Below are positions 51,773 through 60,517 of a DNA stretch of 64,000 bases, piece after piece; position 1 is the stretch's first letter, and each line of letters begins with the position of its first letter. Below the pieces are notes generated by a model. It made no database searches, had not been told where the DNA came from, and was given only the letters and a program-made list of their open reading frames with translations. The stretch is from Emticicia sp. CRIBPO. GTDB lineage: Bacteria > Bacteroidota > Bacteroidia > Cytophagales > Spirosomataceae. The position numbers and the translations under genes are program-made. The stretch covers positions 186,001 to 250,000 of the forward strand of contig NZ_JAAAKV010000006.1 in NCBI RefSeq assembly GCF_009905725.1, in the 5' to 3' direction.

Positions 51773-52837
51773 TTAAAACTCTTCTACTTTACCGACGTCT
51801 CCCAACAGGTAACCCCAGGCTTTGAGCTCATCTACAGAATCGAAGATGACTTTCAGTATGGCGGTGATCGGCAATGCGAGCACCAGCCCGGAAATCCCCC
51901 AAAGGTTTCCGAAAAGGATGATGGAGATAATGGCTGCAAGCGAATTCATGCTCACTTTTGACCCTACGATATAAGGCGTGATGAAATTCCCCTCAAGAAA
52001 CTGCACTACTGCAAAGGAAATGGCTACTCCCAAAGCATAAAGAGAGGAGTCTTTGGTAATCAAAGCCACCAAAACCGGCAACAACGCCCCGATGGCAATC
52101 CCGATGTAAGGAATCAGGACCAGGATGGCTGCAAAAAAACCAAAAAAGACCGCATTGGGGATATCGAGAAACAATAAAGCGATCGTATTCAGCGAGCCGA
52201 TGATGATGATAACGAGAATCAACCCGGTCATGTAGCTCAAAACCACTTCTTTGATGCGTTTGATGACGGCATTGATCTTGTGTACACTCGTCTTCTTGAA
52301 GAGTTTATAAAGGAATATTTTCAGGAAATCGCGGTACAATAAAAACAGGAAAACATACAGGGGAATCAACGAGAGGTTGACCAGAAAACCGGAGGTCGTA
52401 CTCAAGGTAGATGAAATAAAGGACGAGCTGTTTTTGAGTATTTCGGTCAGGTATTTTTGGCCTTCTGCAAACAGTGTTGCTTTCCGGATATGGAAATTGC
52501 GGTTAACCATGTGTTGAAAATCTTTCATCCAGACTTCTGCTTTCTGGGTAAAGAGCGGCACCAGGGTGTTCAGATCGGCAATCTGGATGTAAGCCAGGTA
52601 AAACACAAAGAAGATACAGGAAAGGGCGATGATCAGGGCAAAAACAATGGCCAGGGCTCTGGGTACTTTCCTGTTTTCAAAAAATACACAGATGGGTAAA
52701 AGAATAAAGGCCAGCAGACCTGAAAAACAGAGGGGCACCAACACGTCTTTTAACAGAAAAAGAACAAATACCAACACGACCAATACAATCAGTGATGCGG
52801 CAAATTTGATGGAAAAAGGTGGGGTATGTGATCTCAT
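51773..52837 (-). CDS. AI-2E family transporter (PerM-like)
   Basis: The 354-residue protein has about eight helices. The family pattern is visible: DVLVPLCFSGLLAFILLPI at the start, IKEVVLSYMTGLILVIIIIGSLNTIALLFLDIPNAVFFGFFAAILVLIPYIGIAIGALLPVLVAL and FVVQFLEGNFITPYIVGSKVSMNSLAAII. The substrate is unknown for most members. It is convergent with the GH3 gene, with only 3 bases between stops. Confidence 0.94.
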   Translation of the reverse strand: MRSHTPPFSIKFAASLIVLVVLVFVLFLLKDVLVPLCFSGLLAFILLPICVFFENRKVPRALAIVFALIIALSCIFFVFYLAYIQIADLNTLVPLFTQKAEVWMKDFQHMVNRNFHIRKATLFAEGQKYLTEILKNSSSFISSTLSTTSGFLVNLSLIPLYVFLFLLYRDFLKIFLYKLFKKTSVHKINAVIKRIKEVVLSYMTGLILVIIIIGSLNTIALLFLDIPNAVFFGFFAAILVLIPYIGIAIGALLPVLVALITKDSSLYALGVAISFAVVQFLEGNFITPYIVGSKVSMNSLAAIISIILFGNLWGISGLVLALPITAILKVIFDSVDELKAWGYLLGDVGKVEEF

Positions 52838-53086
52838 GTTGTTTTATCTGAAACTCAATAATACGTAAACATTTTGACAAAACTACAAATTAAATCAAAA
52901 TCGGTAAAATGCCGGCAAACTCCTCAGAACGAACACTTGTACAATGCCGGGAAATCGTTGCCAGGTCAAATCAGATTCCTGTGCGGAAAAAGATTCTCAG
53001 AATTTAGCGTTCACCTGATAATACAAATTAAATAAAATGTTGTACTTTTCGATTAAAAACCTGTATTCAACTAATTGAAACGCTTC

Positions 53087-54622
53087 ATGAAAACTTTAAC
53101 GTCCTTAAAACCAATATTGTTTACCTTTTTAATCTTTTGTACTTCGCTGGCACAAGCCCAGTTGAAGAAGGTAAAAACGGCTTACGGATCGGTTACGGGA
53201 ATCATCAAAGACCATGTTTCGATATTTAAAGGAGTGCCTTTTGCGGCACCGCCGGTGGGCGAATTACGCTGGAAAGCCCCCCAGCCGCCAAAAAAATGGA
53301 ACGGATTATTAAATTGTGATACTTTCTCTGCCAGCCCTGTTCAGAACAATCCTGTGCCGTTCATGATGTGGACGCAGGAGTTCATTGCCCCGGCCAAGCC
53401 CCTCAGCGAAGACTGCCTTTATCTGAATATCTGGACACCCGCGGCCTCAAACAAAGCCAAACTGCCTGTGATCGTGTGGATTTACGGAGGCGGGTTTGTT
53501 TCGGGTTCTGCCGCCTGCCCTATTTATGACGGAGAAGAACTGTCAAAAAAGGGAGTTATTTTTATCAGTATCAATTACCGGGTAGGTATTTTCGGATTCC
53601 TTGCCCATCCTGAACTGAGCAAAGAGTCTGGTCACGGTTCCGGGAATTATGCTTTGCTGGACCAGATAGAAGCCTTGAAATGGATCAGGCAGAATATCGG
53701 AGAATTTGGTGGTGATCCTGAAAATGTCACCATTGCCGGGCAATCAGCCGGTTCCATGAGTGTCAATGCGTTAATTGCTTCTCCTTTAGCCAAAGGATTG
53801 TTTCAAAAAGCCATTGCCCAAAGCGGCGGTATATTGGGCGGGCGTATTTCAAGGCAATTGTCAGAAGCTGAAAAGACAGGGGAGGCAGTTTCAAAGCAAC
53901 TATCGGCTAATTCAATAGCAGAACTGCGGTCAAAATCTGCAGAAGAAATCCAGAAAGCAGCTTCTGCCCCCGGTTTAAGATTTGGTCCGGTGCTGGATGA
54001 TTACGTATTGCCCCTTGACCCCGTAAAATATTTTCAGCAAAAGAAACAAAACAATGTAGCCATTATGACGGGCTGGGTAACCGGCGACGGGGCACTGGCC
54101 GGCATTCAGCCTTCTACCCCGGAGAAATTCAGACAGGAAGCCGTGGCCAAATACGGAGACCAGTCGAATACTTTCCTGACGCTGTTCAAAGCGGATAATG
54201 ATGAAGAACTGAAAGCTACCCAGTCAAAACTGGGATTGATCTCTTTCGGGGTTTTGCCTTCAAGGCTGCTTTCCGATTATAATGAAAAGCCGGTGTATAT
54301 TTACCAGTTTAACCATGTACCACCGGATAAACCGAACTTTCCGAATTACGGGGCATTTCATACTGCAGAGGTGCCTTATGCGTTAAAAACACTTAAGATG
54401 TGGGACAGGGCCTGGAAAACTGAGGACCTTAACCTTGAGAATGCGATGTCTGATTACTGGGTCAATTTTGCCAGAACAGGCAATCCTAACGGGAAAGGAC
54501 TTCCCGAATGGCAGCCCTATAACAAAACAACCGGAGTTATTATGGAATTTACAGATTCTCCGAAAGCAGTACCCGGTTTGCTGAAAAAAGAACTCGATTT
54601 TCTGGTGGGACAAGTAAAATAA
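53087..54622 (+). CDS. Type-B carboxylesterase family protein
   Basis: From the ATG at 53087 the protein has 511 residues, a signal peptide (LKPILFTFLIFCTSLAQA) and the alpha/beta-hydrolase pattern: EDCLYLNIWTP, VWIYGGGFVSGSA with the oxyanion hole, and nucleophile Ser in TIAGQSAGSMSVN. The His is expected near GAFHTAEVPYAL. It hydrolyses carboxylic esters. An in-frame TTG at 53075 precedes the ATG; the ATG with its signal is preferred. Confidence 0.93.
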   Translation: MKTLTSLKPILFTFLIFCTSLAQAQLKKVKTAYGSVTGIIKDHVSIFKGVPFAAPPVGELRWKAPQPPKKWNGLLNCDTFSASPVQNNPVPFMMWTQEFIAPAKPLSEDCLYLNIWTPAASNKAKLPVIVWIYGGGFVSGSAACPIYDGEELSKKGVIFISINYRVGIFGFLAHPELSKESGHGSGNYALLDQIEALKWIRQNIGEFGGDPENVTIAGQSAGSMSVNALIASPLAKGLFQKAIAQSGGILGGRISRQLSEAEKTGEAVSKQLSANSIAELRSKSAEEIQKAASAPGLRFGPVLDDYVLPLDPVKYFQQKKQNNVAIMTGWVTGDGALAGIQPSTPEKFRQEAVAKYGDQSNTFLTLFKADNDEELKATQSKLGLISFGVLPSRLLSDYNEKPVYIYQFNHVPPDKPNFPNYGAFHTAEVPYALKTLKMWDRAWKTEDLNLENAMSDYWVNFARTGNPNGKGLPEWQPYNKTTGVIMEFTDSPKAVPGLLKKELDFLVGQVK

Positions 54623-54693
54623 GATGAGTTAAAATGATCCAATGTTAGCCATTATCCAATAAATTAGCATCACTATTAAACCTTAAAACATTT

Positions 54694-55293
54694 ATGGAAA
54701 TTTCTCACATGATTTCAGATGGAATTCTGACACTTGCCGGCCTTTACGTTTTTTTTAAATATCTTCTGAAGTTAAACCTTACGCATACTGTCCTGTGGGA
54801 ATCATTCGTACTCTCTGTTACCTGTGCGGCACTTTTCGGATGTATCAGGTTTGCGGGTTACAAACAGGCAGAGAATGCTTCTGTTTTCTTTCAGCACATG
54901 GCTATTACAGTGGGGGCAGTGGGTATCGTGGCAGCTTCATGGGCACTGGTTACGAACTGCACCCTCAGCAAAACCATCTGTTATGTTTTGCTGACTGCAG
55001 GTTTCCTGGTTTTTGCGATATCCGACGGATTTAACATCCCGGTGATCCTGAAGTTTACCCCGTTAATTTCTATGCCTCTGGTAGCCCTTGCGGGCATCTA
55101 CGGGCTTTTCAAAGGAAAGACAAAAGCAGGAGCCTGGCTTCTGGGAGGGGTTGCCTGTATGGCCCTGGCTTCTTTCAGCGGCAGCCTGATCAAGTCACCT
55201 TCTGTCAACATAGACATTTATCATTACCTCCTGGATTTAGGACTGGTTTGCTTCGGGTTGTCAACCGAACATCATCTGAAATCGAGATACTGA
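54694..55293 (+). CDS. Membrane protein of unknown function
   Basis: The 199-residue protein has about seven hydrophobic helices starting at ISDGILTLAGLYVFFKYLL and ending in LGLVCFGLSTEHH. It resembles DUF6962-like multipass proteins but I could not confirm this. It lies 71 bases after the carboxylesterase, and its terminator follows. No catalytic residues were seen. Confidence 0.75.
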   Translation: MEISHMISDGILTLAGLYVFFKYLLKLNLTHTVLWESFVLSVTCAALFGCIRFAGYKQAENASVFFQHMAITVGAVGIVAASWALVTNCTLSKTICYVLLTAGFLVFAISDGFNIPVILKFTPLISMPLVALAGIYGLFKGKTKAGAWLLGGVACMALASFSGSLIKSPSVNIDIYHYLLDLGLVCFGLSTEHHLKSRY

Positions 55294-55301
55294 GCATAAA
55301 A

Positions 55302-55330
55302 AAAGAGGCAGGTTAAAAACCCGCCTCTTT
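55302..55330. terminator. Bidirectional terminator
   Basis: AAAGAGGC (55302-55309) pairs with GCCTCTTT (55323-55330) with inner GGTT-AACC pairing. It ends the membrane-protein transcript and the convergent PepSY-like gene. Confidence 0.85.
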
Positions 55331-55345
55331 AAGATATAAAAAAAA

Positions 55346-55963
55346 TCACTTACGTTTACCTTTTCCTCCTTTTTTGCCGCCATGTCCATCTTTCAGACTC
55401 AACTCGGCAATGAATTTTCCATCAGCATCAAAACCCAGCAAAACCTTGGTTTCGTCTGCTTTCTTCACTAACACTCCATATTTCCCGTCCTCACTTTTCA
55501 TTGCTTTTTCTACGGCAGACCCGGCATAGGTTGCAGAAATATAGCTGGTAATCGCCGCAGGCAAATCTGCCACTGCCACTTCAGTTCCTTTCAGGCCTTT
55601 ACCCTTGTGTTCTTTAACAAAAGCACCCGCTGCGGTAAAAACCAGGCCGGCTTTGGTACCATCTGCTTTCAGAATCTGCAGAACAAATGATCCGTCGGTG
55701 GTTGTGCCAGCTTTTTCAATAGTAGCACCAGGATAATTGGTGGTGACGTAACTGGTGATGGTGGCCGAAAGAGCACTTACATCAACAGCCGTCAGGTTAC
55801 ATTTCCCGCGGGTATGGGTTCCTGTCGAATCATTTGTGGTAGCAAGGAATAAAAAATCAAACAGCTCAGAATCGTCCCCAGGAGACACTTCATCGTTGTT
55901 ACATGCTACAAAAGCCACTGACAGTCCGAGTACCATCAGCCACACTAAATTAATTTTTCTCAT
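55346..55963 (-). CDS. PepSY-like lipoprotein
   Basis: The 205-residue protein has a lipoprotein signal (LVWLMVLGLSVAFVACN). Two PepSY-like repeats follow: SALSATITSYVTTNYPGATIEKAGTTTDGSFVLQILKADG (about 65-105) and DLPAAITSYISATYAGSAVEKAMKSEDGKYGVLVKKADE (about 130-170). The C-terminus is Gly/Lys-rich (KGGKGKRK). PepSY-like proteins are probably inhibitors or binding proteins in the periplasm. Confidence 0.9.
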   Translation of the reverse strand: MRKINLVWLMVLGLSVAFVACNNDEVSPGDDSELFDFLFLATTNDSTGTHTRGKCNLTAVDVSALSATITSYVTTNYPGATIEKAGTTTDGSFVLQILKADGTKAGLVFTAAGAFVKEHKGKGLKGTEVAVADLPAAITSYISATYAGSAVEKAMKSEDGKYGVLVKKADETKVLLGFDADGKFIAELSLKDGHGGKKGGKGKRK

Positions 55964-56386
55964 GTTTGAAAAAGGTTTTAAGTTTAAATAAACTGCAAGG
56001 GTTTCTTACAAGTACAAGTGCTGCATAGGCATGCAAAGGTATTTTTTCGGTTTTCTGTCAATAAGGTCAAAGTCAGAAAGTTAATGAGGCCCCAAAACTT
56101 TCCTTACTCGGTTTAATTATCAATACGAAAAGGTGTTTATGCGTCGTTGCCTGTTATAAAAAAATATTCATGAATTGTAAGGAAAGTGTCGTTTCAGCGG
56201 GCATATCTTTTTACATTTGGGCATGAAAATTTTTAAGATAGCCTTTTGGATCTGAATGAATTAGCCCGGAAATGATATTTAATTCAGAATGTGGGAAACC
56301 ACAGGCAACGTTTAAGACACCCCTTATCGTATGTCTTGATGGAAAGATAGTTTAAAATTTTATCGGTTTATTTTAACAAATTTCTC
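55964..56386. promoter_or_regulatory. Divergent promoter gap, PepSY-like and ECF sigma genes
   Basis: No gene is present. TACCTTTG on the minus strand (56041-56034) matches the -7 box, with TTG at 56061-56059 (TTGACA), 17 bases upstream, serving the PepSY-like gene. For the ECF sigma gene no clear housekeeping box was found in 56060-56386, which fits an autoregulated ECF promoter of unknown motif. Confidence 0.5.
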
Positions 56387-56965
56387 GTGTTTTTTAAAAA
56401 AAGTAAAACTTTTGACCTTCGAAATGTATTGGAGGGCTGTAAGGCAGGGCGTGCGTCTGCTCAAAAACAGCTCTTTGAGCAATACTATGGACTGGCCAGA
56501 AGCATCAGCATGCGATATGCAGGCAACCGGGACGAGGTAGATGAAATGCTCAACGACGGCTTTTTGAAAGTCTTCGCTAAAATTGACCAGTATAATCCTG
56601 ATCAGTCTTTTGACGCATGGTTCAGAACGCTCGTGGTCAGGACCTGCATTGATTATTACAGAAAGAACAACTCAAAGTTCTCATTCATTGATATTCAGGA
56701 TGCTCCGTATCTTGAACATAATGACGGGCTGATTGAGAAACTGACTGCGGAAGAAATCCTGGAACTGGTTCAGAAGCTGCCTGCTTCCTACCGTACTGTG
56801 TTTTCTTTGTACGTTGTCGAAGGTTTTTCTCATGCTGAGATCGCCGAAATGTTGGGAATCAACGAAGGGACTTCAAGATCTAATCTTTCGAAGGCCCGTT
56901 TAAAATTACAAGAATGGATAAAAATTTATTTAGAAGAATCCGTAAATCAAAATAATCATGTCTGA
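56387..56965 (+). CDS. ECF sigma factor paired with dual-membrane anti-sigma protein
   Basis: The 192-residue protein has region 2 (LFEQYYGLARSISMRYAGNRDEVDEMLNDGFLKVFAKIDQYNPDQSFDAWFRTLVVRTCIDYYRKN) and region 4 (LPASYRTVFSLYVVEGFSHAEIAEMLGINEGTSRSNLSKARLKLQEWI). It starts at GTG 56387. It overlaps the following anti-sigma gene by 8 bases, so both are translated together. The sigma-plus-barrel pairing matches the ECF sigma/dual-membrane anti-sigma modules described in Bacteroides thetaiotaomicron, which control envelope functions. Confidence 0.93.
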   Translation: MFFKKSKTFDLRNVLEGCKAGRASAQKQLFEQYYGLARSISMRYAGNRDEVDEMLNDGFLKVFAKIDQYNPDQSFDAWFRTLVVRTCIDYYRKNNSKFSFIDIQDAPYLEHNDGLIEKLTAEEILELVQKLPASYRTVFSLYVVEGFSHAEIAEMLGINEGTSRSNLSKARLKLQEWIKIYLEESVNQNNHV

Positions 56966-58199
56966 GGAAAATTTTGATAACAACATCCGAAAGAAACTGC
57001 AGTCCGTCAAACCGGACTTCAGCGAAGACGCCTGGCGTAAATTCCGATCTTCAATGCCGCTGCCGTGGTATATACCGTTCATTAAAGACTTCGGCGGATG
57101 GATCTATGGCGGGCTGGCAAGTATTGCCCTGCTTGGAACGATATATACCAATTACCTGACTAACAAAGAAAACGAACTGTTGCATGATAAGATAATTACT
57201 CTACAAAATAACCCTGTTTCAAAAACCGATACTGTTCTTGTTGAAAACTCAAGAGTGGATACCGTGTATGTTGTCAAATATATTGTCCAAAAGCAGAACA
57301 TAGCTCAGTCTGAGGCTGATGAAAGCAGCAATCCGTCAGGCAAAAACAATCGTACGAACCTCAGGACCCGTAAAGGTGAACTGCCGGTAAACAATGATGA
57401 GCAGGTAGCCGCAGTGGCTCCTGAAAAAGACGCCGCCAAATCTGACGGCGTGGTAAGCACTTCCGGAAACGAAGAAAAAGCCGCGAAGAAAGAGCCTGAG
57501 GAATTCAGGGAAAAAGAGAATAAAGACGAGGTTAAAGTGCCTGAACTGAAAATCCCGGTCAAAGAGGAATTGCCGGAAGAGAAGAAGAAATTCAGGTTCC
57601 CTTCCATTCATGCCAGGGTGGGTATCGGTTCTGATTATCTCGGCTTTAACTTGCCGGCCATCGGCCCGGATATCGAGATTTTCCTGAACGACAGGATCAG
57701 TTTCAACACCGGGTTGCTGATTTCAGGACAGCAAACCAAAACCCATACTTTTGCCAAAGACTTTAATGTCATTACCGGTAAAACGTTTGAGGATGAATAC
57801 AAAGGTTATATCCATGCCAAGCCTGCACGGATTGAAAATATCTCGATCAAAACCTCGTTTATCAAACTTCCGCTGTATTTTAACTATTATATACCGGCGT
57901 CTAAAAGCATTGCGTTTGCGGTTTCTGCAGGGACCAAACTCGATTTGTCGGTTTACCAGGACGTAAGTTATACCAGTGGAGTGTTGGGTGATCAGCTGAT
58001 CAACAGGTTTGAGGCATCACCGAAGCCGGCCACTTTCAACAGTTTGTTCTATGGACTCGGACTCCAATATAAGCATAAACGGCTTGTGGCTCAGTTCTCG
58101 CCTTATTTTGACTTTCCTTTCAGGAATTTGTCCTATGGAAATGCCCCGAGAAAATTCGGTATAAATGCTTCATTGAAAATAGATCTCGGTAAAAAATAA
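56958..58199 (+). CDS. Dual-membrane-spanning anti-sigma factor (inner helix plus outer barrel)
   Basis: The 413-residue protein has a cytoplasmic N-terminus (about 1-44; DFSEDAWRKFRSSMPLPWYIPF) that should hold the sigma factor. A transmembrane helix spans about 46-66, and a long charged, K/E/P-rich periplasmic linker about 70-213. The C-terminal 200 residues form an outer-membrane-type beta barrel, beginning FPSIHARVGIGSDYLGFNL and ending in alternating strands. It has no signal peptide, so the TM helix must direct export. This architecture would link outer-membrane state directly to cytoplasmic sigma activity. The gene overlaps sigma by 8 bases. Confidence 0.85.
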   Translation: MSEENFDNNIRKKLQSVKPDFSEDAWRKFRSSMPLPWYIPFIKDFGGWIYGGLASIALLGTIYTNYLTNKENELLHDKIITLQNNPVSKTDTVLVENSRVDTVYVVKYIVQKQNIAQSEADESSNPSGKNNRTNLRTRKGELPVNNDEQVAAVAPEKDAAKSDGVVSTSGNEEKAAKKEPEEFREKENKDEVKVPELKIPVKEELPEEKKKFRFPSIHARVGIGSDYLGFNLPAIGPDIEIFLNDRISFNTGLLISGQQTKTHTFAKDFNVITGKTFEDEYKGYIHAKPARIENISIKTSFIKLPLYFNYYIPASKSIAFAVSAGTKLDLSVYQDVSYTSGVLGDQLINRFEASPKPATFNSLFYGLGLQYKHKRLVAQFSPYFDFPFRNLSYGNAPRKFGINASLKIDLGKK

Positions 58200-58218
58200 A
58201 GCATTGAGAGACAGAGAT

Positions 58219-58248
58219 AAACCCGGGAAAAATACAATTCCCGGGTTT
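58219..58248. terminator. Terminator of the anti-sigma gene
   Basis: AAACCCGGGAA (58219-58229) pairs perfectly with TTCCCGGGTTT (58238-58248), followed by a weak T-rich tail. Confidence 0.75.
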
Positions 58249-58338
58249 ATTATTTATTAGCCTCCTCTTTCTTTGCTTTAAGCCGTCTTTTCCTTAATTT
58301 TGTCCCTCATTTTTGAATATACCGGGACGCCAAGTCGT

Positions 58339-58346
58339 TAATTTTG
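58339..58346 (+). promoter_or_regulatory. -7 box near the outer-membrane protein gene
   Basis: TAATTTTG matches TAnnTTTG, 14 bases before the start codon; a second TAATTTTG lies at 58295-58302, which would give a leader of about 50 bases and is the more likely promoter. Confidence 0.4.
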
Positions 58347-58359
58347 AAAACAAAATATC

Positions 58360-59001
58360 ATGAAGAAAACCTTAGTTCTTATTTTTATTTCCCTGACCAC
58401 ACTTTCTTACGGACAATTGAAGCCAAGGCTTTTCGAATACGGACCAAAATTAGGTTTGAATGTAACGACAATTTCTATCCCTAATAACCCGACCACCATT
58501 GATCCCAAACTGGCCATCAACTACCAGGGCGGAATATTCACCCGTTTTAACTACGGGAGATTCAGTCTTCAGCCGGAAGTTATCTATCAGCAAAAGGGAG
58601 CCACTTTTAAATCTCCAAGCGAAAAACATACTTACAGATATCTTTCTACCCCGGTGTTACTGGGCTATACTCCGCTAAAAGGTATTTATCTCGAAGCAGG
58701 TCCTGAATACAGCTGGGCCCTGAATGCAGGTTACAAAAAAGACGGTACGAGTATCTACGGACCGGACAGGGACAGGGATGTAGCCATGGTAGTTGGTGCA
58801 CGCATCAACATGCTGGATATGTTTTCTCTTTTCAGTCTGAACCTGCGGTACGCCCATGGTCTTCAGAATACAACGAAAAGACTGAGTAACACCACCCCGC
58901 TTGATTTCAGAACCCGTACTTTCCAGCTGTCTGTAACCTATACTTTTTCGGAATATTACAGATGGTATAAAAAAGACAAGGAAAGAACAAAGAAGAAATA
59001 A
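58360..59001 (+). CDS. PorT-family outer-membrane beta-barrel protein
   Basis: The 213-residue protein has a signal peptide (TLVLIFISLTTLSYGQ) and an eight-strand barrel pattern (FEYGPKLGLNVTTISIP, GGIFTRFNYGRFSLQPEVIYQQKGATF, LLGYTPLKGIYLEAGPEYSWAL), ending with FQLSVTYTFSEYYRW. Similar proteins are small outer-membrane barrels of unknown function. It follows the ECF operon and might be a target of that sigma factor; no promoter motif proves it. Confidence 0.88.
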   Translation: MKKTLVLIFISLTTLSYGQLKPRLFEYGPKLGLNVTTISIPNNPTTIDPKLAINYQGGIFTRFNYGRFSLQPEVIYQQKGATFKSPSEKHTYRYLSTPVLLGYTPLKGIYLEAGPEYSWALNAGYKKDGTSIYGPDRDRDVAMVVGARINMLDMFSLFSLNLRYAHGLQNTTKRLSNTTPLDFRTRTFQLSVTYTFSEYYRWYKKDKERTKKK

Positions 59002-59071
59002 TCAATCCCGGTAAACGGAGAATTTATAAAAGGCGCCAAAGCCTGAAGTATTATACAAGATCACATTTTCA

Positions 59072-60373
59072 ATGAATTTTATAGAAGAATTACGCTGGAG
59101 AGGAATGCTCCAGGACATGATGCCCGGTACCGAAGAACAACTTTCCAAGGAAATTACGGGGGCATACATCGGCTTTGATCCTACTGCCAAGTCACTTCAC
59201 ATCGGAAACCTGGCCACCTTAATGCTGCTTAAGCAGTTCCAGTTGTCAGGACATAAACCTTATGCACTGGTCGGAGGAGCTACAGGTATGGTGGGTGACC
59301 CATCGGGAAAATCTGCAGAAAGACAGTTTTTATCAGAAGATGTTTTGAAAGAAAACCAGAATGCCATCAAAAAGCAGCTGGAGCGTTTTCTGGACTTTGA
59401 CTGTGGTGCCAATTCGGCTGAAATGGTCAATAATTATGACTGGTTTAAAGAAATCAGCTTCCTTCAGTTTCTGAGAGAGGCCGGGAAATTCCTGACCGTC
59501 AACTACATGATGAGCAAGGATTCCGTTAAAAACCGTCTTCAGACCGGTATTTCTTTTGCGGAATTCTCTTACCAGCTAATCCAGGGATACGATTTCTACT
59601 GGTTATACAAAAATAAAGGTGTCAGACTTCAGATGGGAGGCTCTGACCAGTGGGGCAATATCACCACCGGAACAGAACTGATCAGACGCAAAGAAAACGA
59701 CAACGACGAAAACGCGTCGTACTCTGCGTTTGCTCTTACGACTCCGCTCGTGACCAAGGCTGATGGAACCAAGTTCGGGAAGTCTGAGTCAGGTAACGTC
59801 TGGCTGGATCCGGAGATGACTTCTCCGTACCAGTTCTACCAGTTCTGGATCAACCAGACCGATGTGGACTGCCCGAGACTGATCAGGGTGTTTACCTTGT
59901 ACTCAAAAGCTGAGATTGAGGCTATTGAGGCCGAACACAACCAGGCCCCTCACCTCAGAACAGCCCAGAAAGCCCTTGCCAAAGATGTTACCATCAGGGT
60001 GCATGGTCTCGAGCAATACGAACTGGCCGTAAAAGCCTCGGAAGTACTTTACGGAAAAGCGACTCTGGAAACCCTGCAAAGCCTGGACGAGAAGACATTC
60101 ACCAGTGTTTTTGAAGGTGTGCCTCAGACAGAGATCACAAGAGAGGCTTATGACAACTGTCCGAGCTTGCTCGACCTGATTTCAGTGACTTCTGAAAATG
60201 AAATTTATCCTTCTAAAAGCGAAGCCAGAAGGGCCCTTCAGTCAAATGCCGTCAGCCTTAACAAGGAGAAGGTAAGTGATGAAAAACTCCCGGTTTCTGA
60301 AATCACCTTACTGCAGGGCAAGTACCTGCTGGTCGGTAAGGGTAAAAAAAATCATATTATTAAGGTGAATTAA
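59072..60373 (+). CDS. tyrS: Tyrosyl-tRNA synthetase
   Basis: The 433-residue class-I synthetase has the HIGH-type motif in DPTAKSLHIGNLATLMLL, GGATGMVGDPSGKSAER, the tyrosine pocket YQLIQGYDFYWLY with QMGGSDQWGNITTG, and the KMSKS-like KFGKSESGNVW. A C-terminal S4 domain (SKSEARRALQSNAVSLNKEKV) binds tRNA. It is monocistronic with a strong terminator. Confidence 0.98.
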   Translation: MNFIEELRWRGMLQDMMPGTEEQLSKEITGAYIGFDPTAKSLHIGNLATLMLLKQFQLSGHKPYALVGGATGMVGDPSGKSAERQFLSEDVLKENQNAIKKQLERFLDFDCGANSAEMVNNYDWFKEISFLQFLREAGKFLTVNYMMSKDSVKNRLQTGISFAEFSYQLIQGYDFYWLYKNKGVRLQMGGSDQWGNITTGTELIRRKENDNDENASYSAFALTTPLVTKADGTKFGKSESGNVWLDPEMTSPYQFYQFWINQTDVDCPRLIRVFTLYSKAEIEAIEAEHNQAPHLRTAQKALAKDVTIRVHGLEQYELAVKASEVLYGKATLETLQSLDEKTFTSVFEGVPQTEITREAYDNCPSLLDLISVTSENEIYPSKSEARRALQSNAVSLNKEKVSDEKLPVSEITLLQGKYLLVGKGKKNHIIKVN

Positions 60374-60390
60374 GAATATTTATCTGAAAC

Positions 60391-60422
60391 AAAAGCCGCG
60401 GGTCAACACCTGCGGCTTTTTT
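60391..60422 (+). terminator. Terminator of tyrS
   Basis: AAAAGCCGC pairs with GCGGCTTTT, with inner GGT-ACC pairing, followed by T. Confidence 0.92.
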
Positions 60423-60517
60423 GCTTTAAAGGCAAGTGAACTTCAAACCAAAAACGCTTTTTTGCAATTCTTCTTTTATTTCATAATTTGCTGATAAATA
60501 GACCTAAACCCCATGCC

